Of a stretch of DNA of 64,000 nucleotides, positions 24,652 to 33,020 are shown one piece after another. Location: assembly GCF_031458235.1 (NCBI RefSeq), contig NZ_JAVDYB010000001.1:4051001-4115000 (forward strand). The letters run 5' to 3'. This DNA comes from Catenuloplanes atrovinosus (GTDB taxonomy: Bacteria > Actinomycetota > Actinomycetes > Mycobacteriales > Micromonosporaceae). The first letter of the stretch is position 1, and every line of letters begins with the position of its first letter. Both the position numbers and the translations under genes were made by a program. The notes beneath the pieces are model-generated. The model was not told the DNA's origin, searched no databases, and saw nothing but the letters and a program-made list of their open reading frames with translations.

Positions 24652-25310
24652 GCGCGCCGGTGCGGGTGCTGATCGCCGACGACCAGATGCTGATCCGCAC
24701 CGGCCTGGCCACGATCATCGACGCGCAGCCGGACCTCGAGGTGGTCGGCGAGTGCGGCGACGGGCAGGCCGCGGTCGACCTGGCCGCCAAGCTGCGCCCG
24801 GACGTGGTGGTGATGGACGTGCGCATGCCGGTGCTGGACGGCATCGAGGCGACCCGCCGGCTCGCCGGCGCCGGCGTCCCCGACCCGGTCAAGGTGCTGG
24901 TGGTGACCACGTTCAACCTGGACCGGTACGTCTACGAGGCGCTGCGCGCCGGCGCCAGCGGCTTCCTGCTCAAGGACGCGCCGCCGGACCGGCTGCTGCA
25001 CGGCATCCGCACCGTGGCGATCGGCGCCGCGCTGCTCGATCCCGAGGTCACCCGCCAGCTGGTCGGCCGGTACGCGGCCCGGATCCGCCCGGCGGAGGCC
25101 ACGCCGCCGGACGACGTCCCGCTGACGCCGCGCGAGCTGGAGGTGTTGCGCCTGATCGCGAACGGCCTGTCCAACGCGGAGATCGCCGCCACGCTGGTGA
25201 TCAGCCACGAGACCGTGAAGACGTTCGTCTCCCGCATCCTCACCAAGCTCGGTCTCCGCGACCGCGTGCAGGCGGTCGTCTACGCGTACCGCAACGGCCT
25301 GGTGACCTGA
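24648..25310 (+). CDS. NarL/LuxR-family response regulator
   Basis: 220 aa. The receiver (5-125) has acidic DD at 11-12, phospho-acceptor Asp57 (VVVMDVRMP), Thr in VVTTFN and Lys in FLLKDAPP. The LuxR helix-turn-helix is at about 150-215 (LTPRELEVLRLIANGLSNAEIAATLVISHETVKTF). It is coupled by GTGA to the kinase at 23521-24651. Confidence 0.93.
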   Translation: MSAPVRVLIADDQMLIRTGLATIIDAQPDLEVVGECGDGQAAVDLAAKLRPDVVVMDVRMPVLDGIEATRRLAGAGVPDPVKVLVVTTFNLDRYVYEALRAGASGFLLKDAPPDRLLHGIRTVAIGAALLDPEVTRQLVGRYAARIRPAEATPPDDVPLTPRELEVLRLIANGLSNAEIAATLVISHETVKTFVSRILTKLGLRDRVQAVVYAYRNGLVT

Positions 25311-25316
25311 TCGCGC

Positions 25317-25360
25317 GTCAGCATGTGCTGACAGAACCGGGTCCGTCAGCCTATGCTGAC
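25317..25360 (+). promoter_or_regulatory. Twin palindromes over a leaderless promoter
   Basis: GTCAGCATGTGCTGAC (25317-25332) and GTCAGCCTATGCTGAC (25345-25360) are perfect GTCAGC-N4-GCTGAC inverted repeats, 28 bp centre to centre. They overlap a -35 (CTGACA, 25328-25333) and a -10 (TATGCT, 25352-25357) 18 bases apart. The expected transcript start falls at the ATG 25364, so the mRNA would be leaderless and any protein bound here would block it. Confidence 0.7.
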
Positions 25361-25363
25361 AGC

Positions 25364-25597
25364 ATGAGCCGAGAGAGCCTGACGTCGCTGGCCGCCGCGG
25401 CCGGCGCGGCCGACCCGGAGACCGGCCTGGCCGCGGTCGCGGCGCTGCGCCGACTGCTGGACGAGGTCGAGACCGCGCACGTGGCACGCGCCCGCGCGGC
25501 CGGCTGGTCCTGGGAGGCGATCGCCGCCGCGCTCGGCGTCCGCCGCCAGACCGCGCACCGCAAGCACGCCCACGCCACCCCGAAGGAGCGACCATGA
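25364..25597 (+). CDS. Small helix-turn-helix protein
   Basis: 77 aa. A helical N-terminal half (LAAAAGAADPETGLAAVAALRRLLDEVE) is followed by a helix-turn-helix at about 45-68 (WSWEAIAAALGVRRQTAHRKH). It starts as the first codon of the predicted transcript, right after twin palindromes that it probably binds itself. Its stop overlaps the start of the ClpN-domain gene (ATGA), forming a two-gene unit. Function is likely DNA binding in partnership with the ClpN-type protein. Confidence 0.8.
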   Translation: MSRESLTSLAAAAGAADPETGLAAVAALRRLLDEVETAHVARARAAGWSWEAIAAALGVRRQTAHRKHAHATPKERP

Positions 25598-26133
25598 GCA
25601 TGCTGGACCGGTTCGACGACGTCGCGCGCCGCGCGATCGTCCGCGCCGGGCTGCTGGCCCGGGAGGCCGGCCGCGACCGGCTCGACGACGAGACGCTGCT
25701 GGTCGCACTGGCCGCGTCCGCGCGCGTGGCGACCCGCCTGGGCGTGCCCGCGGACGCGGTACGCGACGCCTGCCCCGGCGCCGCGGCCGGACGGGACCGC
25801 GAGCTGCTGGCCGCGCTCGGCATCGACCTGGACGAGGTCCGCGACCGGCTGCCGGTCCGCATCGACGACCCGGCCCGGTGGCGGCTGCACCGGCCGATCC
25901 CGCTGCCGCTGCGGGTGCGGCTCACCGGCCCCGGCGTGTCGCTGGTGCTCACCGAGCCGGCCCGCAAGGCCGTGGAGGTGGCGCTCAACCTGCGCGGGTA
26001 CGGCACGCCGGTCACCGAGGACGGCCTGCTGCGCGGCGTGCTGGCCGACCGGCGCACGCCGTCGTTCCGCGCGCTGCGCCGGCTGCGGATCGACCTGCCC
26101 CGGCTGGCCACCTCGGTGTACGCGCGGGGCTGA
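25594..26133 (+). CDS. Clp N-terminal-domain protein without ATPase
   Basis: 179 aa. Residues 1-70 (LDRFDDVARRAIVRAGLLAREAGRDRLDDETLLVALA) and about 128-175 (EPARKAVEVALNLRGYGTPVTEDGLLRGVLAD) each match the Clp R-repeat helices, but no AAA+ domain follows. Such orphan ClpN proteins may act as adaptors, decoys or stress sensors. It is coupled to the small HTH gene, as seen widely in actinobacteria; with the HTH it may form a regulator and sensor pair. Confidence 0.8.
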   Translation: MSMLDRFDDVARRAIVRAGLLAREAGRDRLDDETLLVALAASARVATRLGVPADAVRDACPGAAAGRDRELLAALGIDLDEVRDRLPVRIDDPARWRLHRPIPLPLRVRLTGPGVSLVLTEPARKAVEVALNLRGYGTPVTEDGLLRGVLADRRTPSFRALRRLRIDLPRLATSVYARG

Positions 26134-26140
26134 GCCCGGG

Positions 26141-26213
26141 TAGGTTAGCCGTCAGGTGTGCCGGGAAGGCTGGTCGGCGAGGTCCTCACCCCGTCCTGCC
26201 CTGAGGGAGTCCG
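26141..26213 (+). promoter_or_regulatory. Promoter and conserved 5' leader of nhaA, candidate cis-regulatory RNA
   Basis: A -10-like TAGGTT (26141-26146) is followed six bases later by a 27-base core (26153-26179; starts CAGGTGTGCC, ends CTGGTCGGCG) almost identical to the leader of the ABC operon at 27551-27577. Downstream CCTCA (26184-26188) pairs with TGAGG (26202-26206), whose 3' arm overlaps the Shine-Dalgarno GAGGGAG; the loop holds CCGTCCTGC. This layout can hide or free the ribosome site. Confidence 0.6.
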
Positions 26214-27512
26214 ATGTCCGGTGCGCCGCCCCGATCCGCCCGTCAGTTGTTCGGCCGCGGGACCTGGCCGGAGGTCAGCCGGATCGCCGACATCCTGCGC
26301 ATGGAGACCGTCGGCGGCGTGCTCCTGCTGGTCGCGGCCGTGGCGGCGCTCGTCTGGGCGAACTCGCCGTGGGCCGCGGCCTACCGAAGCCTGAGCGAGC
26401 TGACCGTCGGGCCGCACGCGCTGCACCTGGACCTCACGCTGGCGCAGTGGGCGGCGGACGGCCTGCTGGCCGTGTTCTTCTTCGTGGCGGGCCTGGAGCT
26501 CAAGCGCGAGTTCGTCGCCGGTGACCTGCGCGACCCGCGGCGCGCCGCGATGCCGGTCGCGGCCGCGGTGGGCGGCATGGCCGTACCCGCGCTGATCTTC
26601 ACCGCGGTCAACGCCGGCCTGCCCGGCGGGTCGCTGGCCGGCTGGGCGGTGCCGACCGCGACCGACATCGCGTTCGCGCTGGCCGTGCTGGCGGTGATCA
26701 GCACCGATCTGCCGGCCGCGCTGCGCACGTTCCTGCTCACCCTCGCGGTCGTCGACGACCTGCTGGCGATCACCATCATCGCGGTCTTCTACACCGGTTC
26801 GCTCAGCCTGCTGCCGCTGCTGGCCGCGGCCGTACCACTGGGGCTGTTCGCCTTCCTGGTGCAGCGCCGGGTGCGCTCGTGGTGGCTGCTGCTCCCGCTG
26901 GCCGCGCTGACCTGGGGCCTGGTGCACGCGTCCGGCGTGCACGCCACCGTGGCGGGCGTGCTGCTCGGCTTCGCGGTCCCGGTGGTGCGCCGCGCCGCCG
27001 GCGACGGCCCCGGGCTGGCCGAGCACTTCGAGCACCGGTGGCGCCCGCTGTCCGCCGGGGTCGCGGTGCCGGTGTTCGCGTTCTTCGCCGCCGGGGTCTC
27101 GGTCGCCGGCGCGGGCGGCCTCGGCGAGAGCCTGCGCGACCCGGTCACCATCGGCATCATCGGCGGTCTGGTGCTCGGCAAGTGCGTGGGCGTGCTCGGC
27201 ACCACCTGGCTGGTGCAGCGCTTCACCCGCTCCGAGCTCGGCGACGAGCTGAGCTGGTGGGACGTGTTCGGCCTGTCGCTGCTGGCCGGCATCGGGTTCA
27301 CGGTGTCGCTGCTGATCGGCGAGCTGGCGTTCGGGTCCGGCAGCGAGCAGGACGACCACGCCCGGATCGGCATCCTGGCCGGCTCACTGATCGCCGCACT
27401 GCTGGCCACCGTGGTGCTGCGCATCCGCAACCACCACTACCGCCGCCTCCGCGAGATCGAGGAACGCGACGCCGACGCCGACGGCATCCCGGACGTGTAC
27501 CAGGAGCGGTAG
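26214..27512 (+). CDS. nhaA: Na+/H+ antiporter NhaA
   Basis: 432 aa, slightly longer than the usual 390-440. It has about 12 membrane helices. Family hallmarks are [13 protein letters not shown] (88-100), [17 protein letters not shown] (147-163) and the ion-binding Asp pair in [10 protein letters not shown] (Asp181, Asp182). It exports Na+ or Li+ in exchange for protons and supports pH and salt tolerance. The C-terminus is a charged tail ([13 protein letters not shown]). It is preceded by a structured leader shared with the following ABC operon. Confidence 0.95.
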   Translation: MSGAPPRSARQLFGRGTWPEVSRIADILRMETVGGVLLLVAAVAALVWANSPWAAAYRSLSELTVGPHALHLDLTLAQWAADGLLAVFFFVAGLELKREFVAGDLRDPRRAAMPVAAAVGGMAVPALIFTAVNAGLPGGSLAGWAVPTATDIAFALAVLAVISTDLPAALRTFLLTLAVVDDLLAITIIAVFYTGSLSLLPLLAAAVPLGLFAFLVQRRVRSWWLLLPLAALTWGLVHASGVHATVAGVLLGFAVPVVRRAAGDGPGLAEHFEHRWRPLSAGVAVPVFAFFAAGVSVAGAGGLGESLRDPVTIGIIGGLVLGKCVGVLGTTWLVQRFTRSELGDELSWWDVFGLSLLAGIGFTVSLLIGELAFGSGSEQDDHARIGILAGSLIAALLATVVLRIRNHHYRRLREIEERDADADGIPDVYQER

Positions 27513-27516
27513 GTCT

Positions 27517-27614
27517 TCCCGCCGGGCTCTGGCGGGAGTACCGTCAGCGACAGGTGTGCCGGGAAGTCTGGTCGGCGGTCATGATCCGTTCTGCGACCGG
27601 AAGGGCTCCCGGCG
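27517..27614 (+). promoter_or_regulatory. Second copy of the conserved leader, before the ABC operon
   Basis: TCCCGCC/GGCGGGA (27517-27523, 27531-27537) can end the nhaA transcript. A -10-like TACCGT (27539-27544) is again followed six bases later by the 27-base core (27551-27577). CGGTC (27576-27580) pairs with GACCG (27595-27599), replacing CCTCA/TGAGG of the nhaA copy; the loop keeps CCGTTCTGC. The Shine-Dalgarno AAGGG lies just after the 3' arm. Different bases but the same stem in both leaders is covariation. Confidence 0.6.
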
Positions 27615-28508
27615 ATGACCGATCCCGTGCTGCGCACGACCCACCTGACCAAACGGTACGGACGGCTCACGGCCGTCGACGACCTGACGCTCGACGTCCC
27701 GGCCGGCGAGGTGTTCGGCTTCCTCGGCCCGAACGGCGCCGGCAAGTCCACCACCATCCGCATGCTGCTCGGTCTCGCGCGCCCCACGGCCGGCCGCGCG
27801 TGGATCGCCGGGGTGGACGCCACCGACGTCGCCCGCGCGCACCGGCACCTGGCGTACGTACCGGCCGACGTGGCGCTCTGGCCCGGTCTGACCGGCGCGG
27901 AGATCCTGCACCTGCTGGCCCGCACCGGGCCGGGCACCGACCTCGCCTACCGCGACGAGCTGATCGGCCGCTTCGGCCTGGACCCCGCCAGGCCGGCCCG
28001 GACGTACTCCACCGGCAACCGCCAGAAGGTCGCGCTGATCGCCGCGTTCGCCACCCGCGCGCCGCTGCTGATCCTGGACGAGCCGACCAGCGGGCTCGAC
28101 CCGCTGATGGAGCGCGAGTTCCGGACCGCGGTCACGGCGGCGCGGGACCGCGGCCAGACGGTCTTCCTCAGCTCGCACCAGCTCGCCGAGGTGGAGGCGG
28201 TCTGCGACCGGGTCGGCATCCTGCGCGCGGGCCGGCTGGTCGAGGTGGCGTCCGTGCCGCGGCTGCGCGGGATGCACCGCGCCGAGGTCACGGTCGCCTA
28301 CACCGGCGCGCCGCCCGCGCTGGACGCGGTGCCCGGCGTCGAGGGCGTCTCCGGCACGGGCGACGGGCGGCTGCGGTTCGCGCTGACCGGCCCGCCCGCG
28401 CCCGCGCTCAAGGCGCTGGCCGAGGCGCAGGTGACCGCGTTCACGGTGCGCGAGCCCGGCCTGGAGGAGATCTTCCTGGACTACTACGGCACGGAGACGG
28501 CCCGATGA
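27615..28508 (+). CDS. ABC-2 type transporter ATP-binding protein
   Basis: 297 aa, DrrA/CcmA-like ATPase. Walker A GPNGAGKST is at 38-46. In place of the signature the protein has ARTYSTGNRQKVALIAAF, with YSTGNRQK as in DrrA-type ATPases, followed by Walker B LLILDEPTSGLDPLME and the H-loop SSHQLAE. A C-terminal domain (about 225-297) ends in FTVREPGLEEIFLDYYG, typical of this family. The stop overlaps the membrane subunit gene (ATGA). It powers export by that subunit; the substrate is unknown. Confidence 0.92.
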   Translation: MTDPVLRTTHLTKRYGRLTAVDDLTLDVPAGEVFGFLGPNGAGKSTTIRMLLGLARPTAGRAWIAGVDATDVARAHRHLAYVPADVALWPGLTGAEILHLLARTGPGTDLAYRDELIGRFGLDPARPARTYSTGNRQKVALIAAFATRAPLLILDEPTSGLDPLMEREFRTAVTAARDRGQTVFLSSHQLAEVEAVCDRVGILRAGRLVEVASVPRLRGMHRAEVTVAYTGAPPALDAVPGVEGVSGTGDGRLRFALTGPPAPALKALAEAQVTAFTVREPGLEEIFLDYYGTETAR

Positions 28509-30094
28509 GCGCCGCCGCGGCCGTCGGCGGGCTCGCGGCGCGCCAGATCCGCCGGGGCGGGCTGATCGTGCTCGGTTTCGCCGCCGCCATGCCCGCCCTC
28601 GTCGCCGCCACCTACGACACCGTCGCGGCCGATCCGGCCGCGATGGCGGGCCTGGAGACGATCGCCACGAACCCGGCGGTCCGCACGCTCTTCGGCGAGC
28701 CCGTCGCGCTCGACCGGGCCGGCGGCTTCACGGTCTGGCGGGTCGGCACCGCCCTCGCGGTCGTCGTCGGCGTCTGGTCGGTGCTGGCCACCACGCGCGT
28801 CACGCGCGGCGAGGAGGACGCCGGGCGCTGGGACGTGCTGCTCGCCGGCCGGGTGCCGGCGCGCGCCGTGCTCGCCCGGCATCTGGCCGTGGTCGCGCTG
28901 GTCCCGGTCGCGGTGGGCGCCGCCGTGACCGCGGTGCTGGCCGCCGCCGGCGGGCCGGACCGGGCGGGCGCGGCCGTGCACGGCGCCGGGCTCGCCGTGC
29001 TCGGCCTATTCGCCGTCGCGGTCGCCGCGCTGGCCGCACAGATCCTGCCCGCGCGCGCTCAGGCCACCGGGGCCGCGATCGCCGTGCTCGGCGCCGGCCT
29101 GCTGATGCGGATGGTCGGCGATGGCCTGGACGGCGTGGCGTGGTTGCGCTGGCTGTCCCCGTTCGGACTTCTCGCGCGCAGTGCGCCGTACGACCGGGAC
29201 GATCCCGTACCGCTGCTGATCCTGCTCGGCGCGGCCGTGCTGACCGGCGCGGCGGCGCTGGCCGTGGCCGGGCGCCGGGACGTCGGCGGCGGCCTGGTCG
29301 CCCCGGCCGGGCCGCGGCGCCCGCGCCCCGGCCTGCTCGGCGGGGTGGCGCCGTTCGCGGTCCGCCGCGCGCTGCCCGCGGTCGCCGCGTGGTCCGCCGG
29401 CATCGTCGCCTACTTCCTGCTCATCGGCCTGACCGTCACGTCGGTGGCCGAGTTCCTGGCGGCCAACGCAGCGTTCACCGGCACCGCCGCGGAGGCCGGT
29501 TTCGCCGGGCTGGACACGACCGGCGGCCTGACCGCCACGCTCTTCGCGGTGCTGGCGCTGCCGGTCGGCGCGTTCACCGGGGTACGCCTGGCCGCGTTCA
29601 CCGCCGCCGAGACCGACCGCCGCCTGGCCACACTCGCCGCCGGCCCGCTGAGCCGGCACCGGCTGCTCGGCGCCGAGGTCGCCGCCACCGTCGGCGGCGC
29701 GCTGGTGCTGCTCACCGCGGCCGCGGTCGCCACCTGGGCGGGCGTCGCCGCGGCCGGTGGCGCGCTGCCGCTGACCGCCGCGCTCGCCGGTACCTGGAAC
29801 ACGCTGCCGATCGTGCTGCTCAGCCTCGGTGCCGCGGTCCTGGCCGTCGGCGCCGCACCCCGCCTGACCGCGCTCGCCGCCGCCGTCCCGTCCACCGGCG
29901 GCTTCCTGCTCCAGGTGATCGCGGACAGCACCGGCGCCCCCGGCTGGGTCGCCGCGATGTCACCGTTCGCCCACCTGGCCCCGGTCCCCCTGCTCCCCGC
30001 GAACCTCCCCGCCGCCGCGACGACCACCGCGATCGCCGCGGCCCTCACCCTGCTCGGCGTTCTCGCCTACCGCCGCCGGGACCTGGCCTCATGA
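28505..30094 (+). CDS. ABC-2 type transporter membrane subunit
   Basis: 529 aa with about 12 membrane helices in two halves of six, as in fused ABC-2 exporter permeases. It starts at ATG 28505, overlapping the ATPase stop. Two extracytoplasmic or cytoplasmic linkers show as TYDTVAADPAAMAGLETIATNPAVRTLFG near the N-terminus and the AGRRDVGGGLVAPAGP stretch at the centre. It ends in the charged AYRRRDLAS. A perfect hairpin begins at the first base past the stop. Confidence 0.9.
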   Translation: MSAAAAVGGLAARQIRRGGLIVLGFAAAMPALVAATYDTVAADPAAMAGLETIATNPAVRTLFGEPVALDRAGGFTVWRVGTALAVVVGVWSVLATTRVTRGEEDAGRWDVLLAGRVPARAVLARHLAVVALVPVAVGAAVTAVLAAAGGPDRAGAAVHGAGLAVLGLFAVAVAALAAQILPARAQATGAAIAVLGAGLLMRMVGDGLDGVAWLRWLSPFGLLARSAPYDRDDPVPLLILLGAAVLTGAAALAVAGRRDVGGGLVAPAGPRRPRPGLLGGVAPFAVRRALPAVAAWSAGIVAYFLLIGLTVTSVAEFLAANAAFTGTAAEAGFAGLDTTGGLTATLFAVLALPVGAFTGVRLAAFTAAETDRRLATLAAGPLSRHRLLGAEVAATVGGALVLLTAAAVATWAGVAAAGGALPLTAALAGTWNTLPIVLLSLGAAVLAVGAAPRLTALAAAVPSTGGFLLQVIADSTGAPGWVAAMSPFAHLAPVPLLPANLPAAATTTAIAAALTLLGVLAYRRRDLAS

Positions 30095-30127
30095 TTCCGC
30101 CGCGCCGGGCGCTCCGGCGCGGCGGAA
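30095..30127 (+). terminator. Strong 12-bp hairpin after the ABC operon
   Basis: TTCCGCCGCGCC (30095-30106) and GGCGCGGCGGAA (30116-30127) are perfectly complementary with a 9-base loop. It starts immediately after the stop codon. Confidence 0.8.
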
Positions 30128-30185
30128 GTGAGACCCAGATCAACGGTGATCGGTGCCCCGGGCGCAGTACCGTGACGAGGTGCCG

Positions 30186-31173
30186 ATGACAGCCAATGTG
30201 ACCAGCGCAGACCTTCAGGAGATCCGGCAGTCCGTGCTGGGGGCCGCCGACCCGCTCGGCGTCGCCGCGGATCTGGCGGATGCCGTGGACGCCGGGCGGC
30301 TGGCCGACCCGGGTGATGCCGGGTACGCACTGATGCTCGCCGCCGAGATCGCGGAGAGCCGCAACAAGCTCGACGCCGCCCTGCGGTACGCGGACCGGGC
30401 CCTCGAGGCCTACGGAACGCGGGAGGACGGTGAGGTCGACTCCGCCCGCGCGATGCGGGCCCGAATCCTGTTCCGGGCCGGCCGCGACGACGAGGCGATG
30501 GCGGTGCTCGAGGCGCTGCGCCCGTCGCTGACCCGCTACCCGGACGCGGCGGCGTACGTGAGCGCGGCGCTGGCCGCGGGCAAGCGCCACAAGGTCGCGG
30601 AGGAGTGGCTGACCGAGGCGGTGCGGGCCGCGTTCGCCGAGCGCGGCGAGTCCGCGGAGCCGGCCAGCGCCGAGGACGCCGGGCTGCTGTTCTTCCTGCT
30701 GCAGCAGCGGCACCGGATCCGCCACGTGCTGGGCCTGCCGCACGACGGGCACGACAACCTCGCGGACCGGCTGGAGACCAGGCTGGCCAACGCGGGCGCC
30801 GCCGGTGCCGCCGCGGCCGAGGGCGACCTGCTGTTCTGGCCGGAGGCCGAGTTCGGCCGGGTGGTCGCGCAGTGGCCGGCGCTGTCCGAGGCGTACGGCA
30901 AGAGCTGGGACGAGCACCGCGCCCGCCTGGAGCGGGAGCTGGTCCGGCTGACCGCGGCCGGGCAGACCGGCCTGACGCTGCCGACCGGCACGGCCGACGG
31001 GCTGACCCGGTTCGCCGGCGAGGACGGCGACCCGGCCGACCCGCGCCGGGTACGCACGCCAGCAGTCCGCCCGCCCGGGGCTGATCGCCTGGCCGCCGGA
31101 GCGCAACGGTGCCTGCTGGTGCGGCTCCGGCCAGAAGTACAAGAAGTGCTGCCTGCCGCGGTCGCGCGGCTGA
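30186..31173 (+). pseudogene. SEC-C metal-binding domain protein with a one-base frameshift
   Basis: The first 288 residues or so (tetratricopeptide-like helices, e.g. ALRYADRALEAYG and AMRARILFRAGRDDEAMAVLEAL) are in one frame. The C-terminal SEC-C zinc motif CWCGSGQKYKKCC is in the next frame and ends at TGA 31171-31173. The switch maps to CCGGGTACGC, where one G too many sits in 31048-31050; removing it gives an unbroken protein of about 328 aa ending in KKCCLPRSRG. Without repair the first frame runs on to 31229 with an unrelated tail. Either a sequencing error, a real mutation, or recoding. SEC-C domains bind zinc and help proteins reach SecB/ribosomes; the role of this hybrid is unclear. 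Confidence 0.8.
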
Positions 31174-31176
31174 CCC

Positions 31177-31533
31177 CTACGGTTCCCAGTAGACCTCGAC
31201 CCGGTGCCCGTCCGGGTCGAGGCACTTGAACGCGGTGTAGTCCGGCCCGTCCTCGCGCTCGACGACCGGTACGCCGTCGCCGTCCATCCGGCGCAGCAGC
31301 GCGCGTACCCCGTCCGGGTCCGGCTGCCGGAATCCGAAGTGCAGGAACGCCGGCGCGGGCGCCACCGTCTCGACCGGGTGCAGCGCCAGGTCGAAGCCGC
31401 CGCCGTCGCGCACGATGACCGTGCCGTCCGGATAGCGCCGGGCCGTGGCCGGGTCGAAGCCGAAGTAGGCCGCGTAGAACTCGATGCTGCGCCGGGGCTC
31501 CCGCACCGGCAGCCCGAGGTGGTCGACTCCCAT
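31177..31533 (-). CDS. VOC-family (glyoxalase/dioxygenase fold) protein
   Basis: 118 aa from ATG 31533. It has the paired beta-alpha-beta-beta-beta units of the vicinal oxygen chelate fold: VDHLGLPV at the start, SIEFYAAYFGF, the His of LALHPVE, FLHFGF, and the terminal FKCLDPDGHRVEVYWEP with Glu as likely metal ligand. The frame is open to GTG 31596, but the domain begins at 31533, so the short form is preferred; a GGAGGG lies too close upstream for ideal spacing. Substrate unknown. Its 3' end lies 3 bases from the SEC-C frame stop on the other strand. Confidence 0.8.
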   Translation of the reverse strand: MGVDHLGLPVREPRRSIEFYAAYFGFDPATARRYPDGTVIVRDGGGFDLALHPVETVAPAPAFLHFGFRQPDPDGVRALLRRMDGDGVPVVEREDGPDYTAFKCLDPDGHRVEVYWEP

Positions 31534-31619
31534 CCCTCCAGCGAACCGTACCGCGTCAAGCGGCTCGGCCTGTGCGAACATCTCCCAGGGCGACACCGGC
31601 CCGCGAGGGGGGAACTTCG

Positions 31620-33002
31620 ATGACTCCGGACACCGAAAGCGGCGCCCGGCGGGACGTGGTGCCGTTCGGCCAGGCCGTCCGCGCCTGGTTCATGATCTCG
31701 TTGCAGACGTTCGGCGGCCCGGCCGGGCAGATCGCGGTCATGCAGCACCACCTGGTCGACGAGCGCCGCTGGATCGGCCAGAAGCGGTTCCTGCACGCGC
31801 TCAACTACTGCATGCTGCTGCCCGGCCCGGAGGCCCAGCAGCTCGCGATCTACGTCGGCTGGCTGCTCAACGGCCTGCGCGGCGGCCTGGTCGCGGGCAC
31901 GCTGTTCGTGCTGCCCGGCGTCGTGGCGCTGCTGGCGCTCTCCGGCATCTACGTGGCCTACGGCGACACCACCGTGGTCACCGCGCTGTTCGCCGGGCTC
32001 GGGCCGGCCGTCGTCGCGATCGTCGCCCAGGCCGTCTGGCGGGTCGGCGGCCGCGCGCTGACCAACCGGATTCTGCTCGGCTTCGCGGTCGCCGCGTTCG
32101 CCGCGCTCGCGCTGTTCGCCACGCCGTTCCCGATCGTCATCGCCGTCGCCGCGCTCGCCGGCTGGGCACTGCACCGGTGGCGGCCCCGCCTGGTCACCAC
32201 CGGCGGCGGCCACCAGGCCGGCCCGGACGGCCCGGAACCGCTGATCTCCGACGACGCCCTGCACCACGAACGGCCCTCCGCCCGCCGTACCGCGACGATC
32301 CTCACCGTCGGCCTGATCGCCTGGTTCGCGCCGGTCGCCGCGTTCGCCGTGGCCACCGGCGGCGACAGCGTCTACACACAGCAGGGGCTGTTCTTCTCCG
32401 GCACCGCGGTGGTCACGTTCGGCGGCGCCTACGCCGTGCTGGCGTTCGTCGCCCAGCGCGCCGTCGAGCACTACGGCTGGCTCACCGCCGGCGACATGGT
32501 GCGCGGCCTCGCGCTCGCCGAGAGCACGCCCGGACCGCTGATCATGGTGGTGCAGTTCGTGGCGTTCCTCGGCGCCTACCACGATCCCGGCCCGCTCGAC
32601 CCGTGGACCGCGGGCGTGGTCGCCTCGCTGCTCACCACGTGGGTGACGTTCGTGCCGTGCTTCCTGTTCGTGCTGCTCGGCGCGCCGTACATCGAGCGGC
32701 TGCGCGGCAACCAGGCCATCTCCGCCGCGCTCACCGGCATCACCGCGGCCGTGGTCGGCGTGATCGCGAACCTCGGCCTCTACTTCGCGCTGCACACGCT
32801 GTTCGGCCGCACCCGCGACGTCGACGCCGGCATCCTCCACCTCACGCTGCCCGAGCTGGGCACGGCCCGCCCGGTCCCGATCGCCATCACGGTCGTCGCG
32901 GTCGCGCTGATCTTCTGGCGCAAGTGGTCGGTGCTGCGGGTGCTGGCCGTCTGCGGCGCGCTCGGCCTGGCCGCCGGCCTCGCCGGCCTGCCCGGCGTCT
33001 GA
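31620..33002 (+). CDS. chrA: ChrA-type chromate/anion transporter
   Basis: 460 aa integral membrane protein with two homologous CHR halves. Each half starts with the family pattern: FGQAVRAWFMISLQTFGGPAGQIAVMQ then MLLPGPEAQQLAIYVGW in the first, and FFSGTAVVTFGGAYAVLAFV then LALAESTPGPLIMVVQF in the second. CHR proteins export chromate with protons; many relatives are untested. GAGGGGGG lies about 7 bases before ATG 31620. No chromate regulator (ChrB) is adjacent. Confidence 0.9.
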   Translation: MTPDTESGARRDVVPFGQAVRAWFMISLQTFGGPAGQIAVMQHHLVDERRWIGQKRFLHALNYCMLLPGPEAQQLAIYVGWLLNGLRGGLVAGTLFVLPGVVALLALSGIYVAYGDTTVVTALFAGLGPAVVAIVAQAVWRVGGRALTNRILLGFAVAAFAALALFATPFPIVIAVAALAGWALHRWRPRLVTTGGGHQAGPDGPEPLISDDALHHERPSARRTATILTVGLIAWFAPVAAFAVATGGDSVYTQQGLFFSGTAVVTFGGAYAVLAFVAQRAVEHYGWLTAGDMVRGLALAESTPGPLIMVVQFVAFLGAYHDPGPLDPWTAGVVASLLTTWVTFVPCFLFVLLGAPYIERLRGNQAISAALTGITAAVVGVIANLGLYFALHTLFGRTRDVDAGILHLTLPELGTARPVPIAITVVAVALIFWRKWSVLRVLAVCGALGLAAGLAGLPGV

Positions 33003-33020
33003 CCGCCGCCCCGGGTCAGA
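32998..33020. terminator. Short bidirectional hairpin holding both stop codons
   Basis: TCTGACC (32998-33004) pairs with GGTCAGA (33014-33020), so the stop codons of chrA and of the opposite response regulator sit in the same stem. Only seven pairs. Confidence 0.35.

Noticed and set aside
26141-26213. Cobalamin riboswitch before nhaA
   Set aside because: A GGGAAG-like stretch is present, but the B12-box and the long multi-stem core are not; the leader is far too short.
30186-31173. Programmed ribosomal frameshift in the SEC-C gene
   Set aside because: No slippery heptamer or clear stimulatory structure at the switch; an extra base in a G run is simpler.
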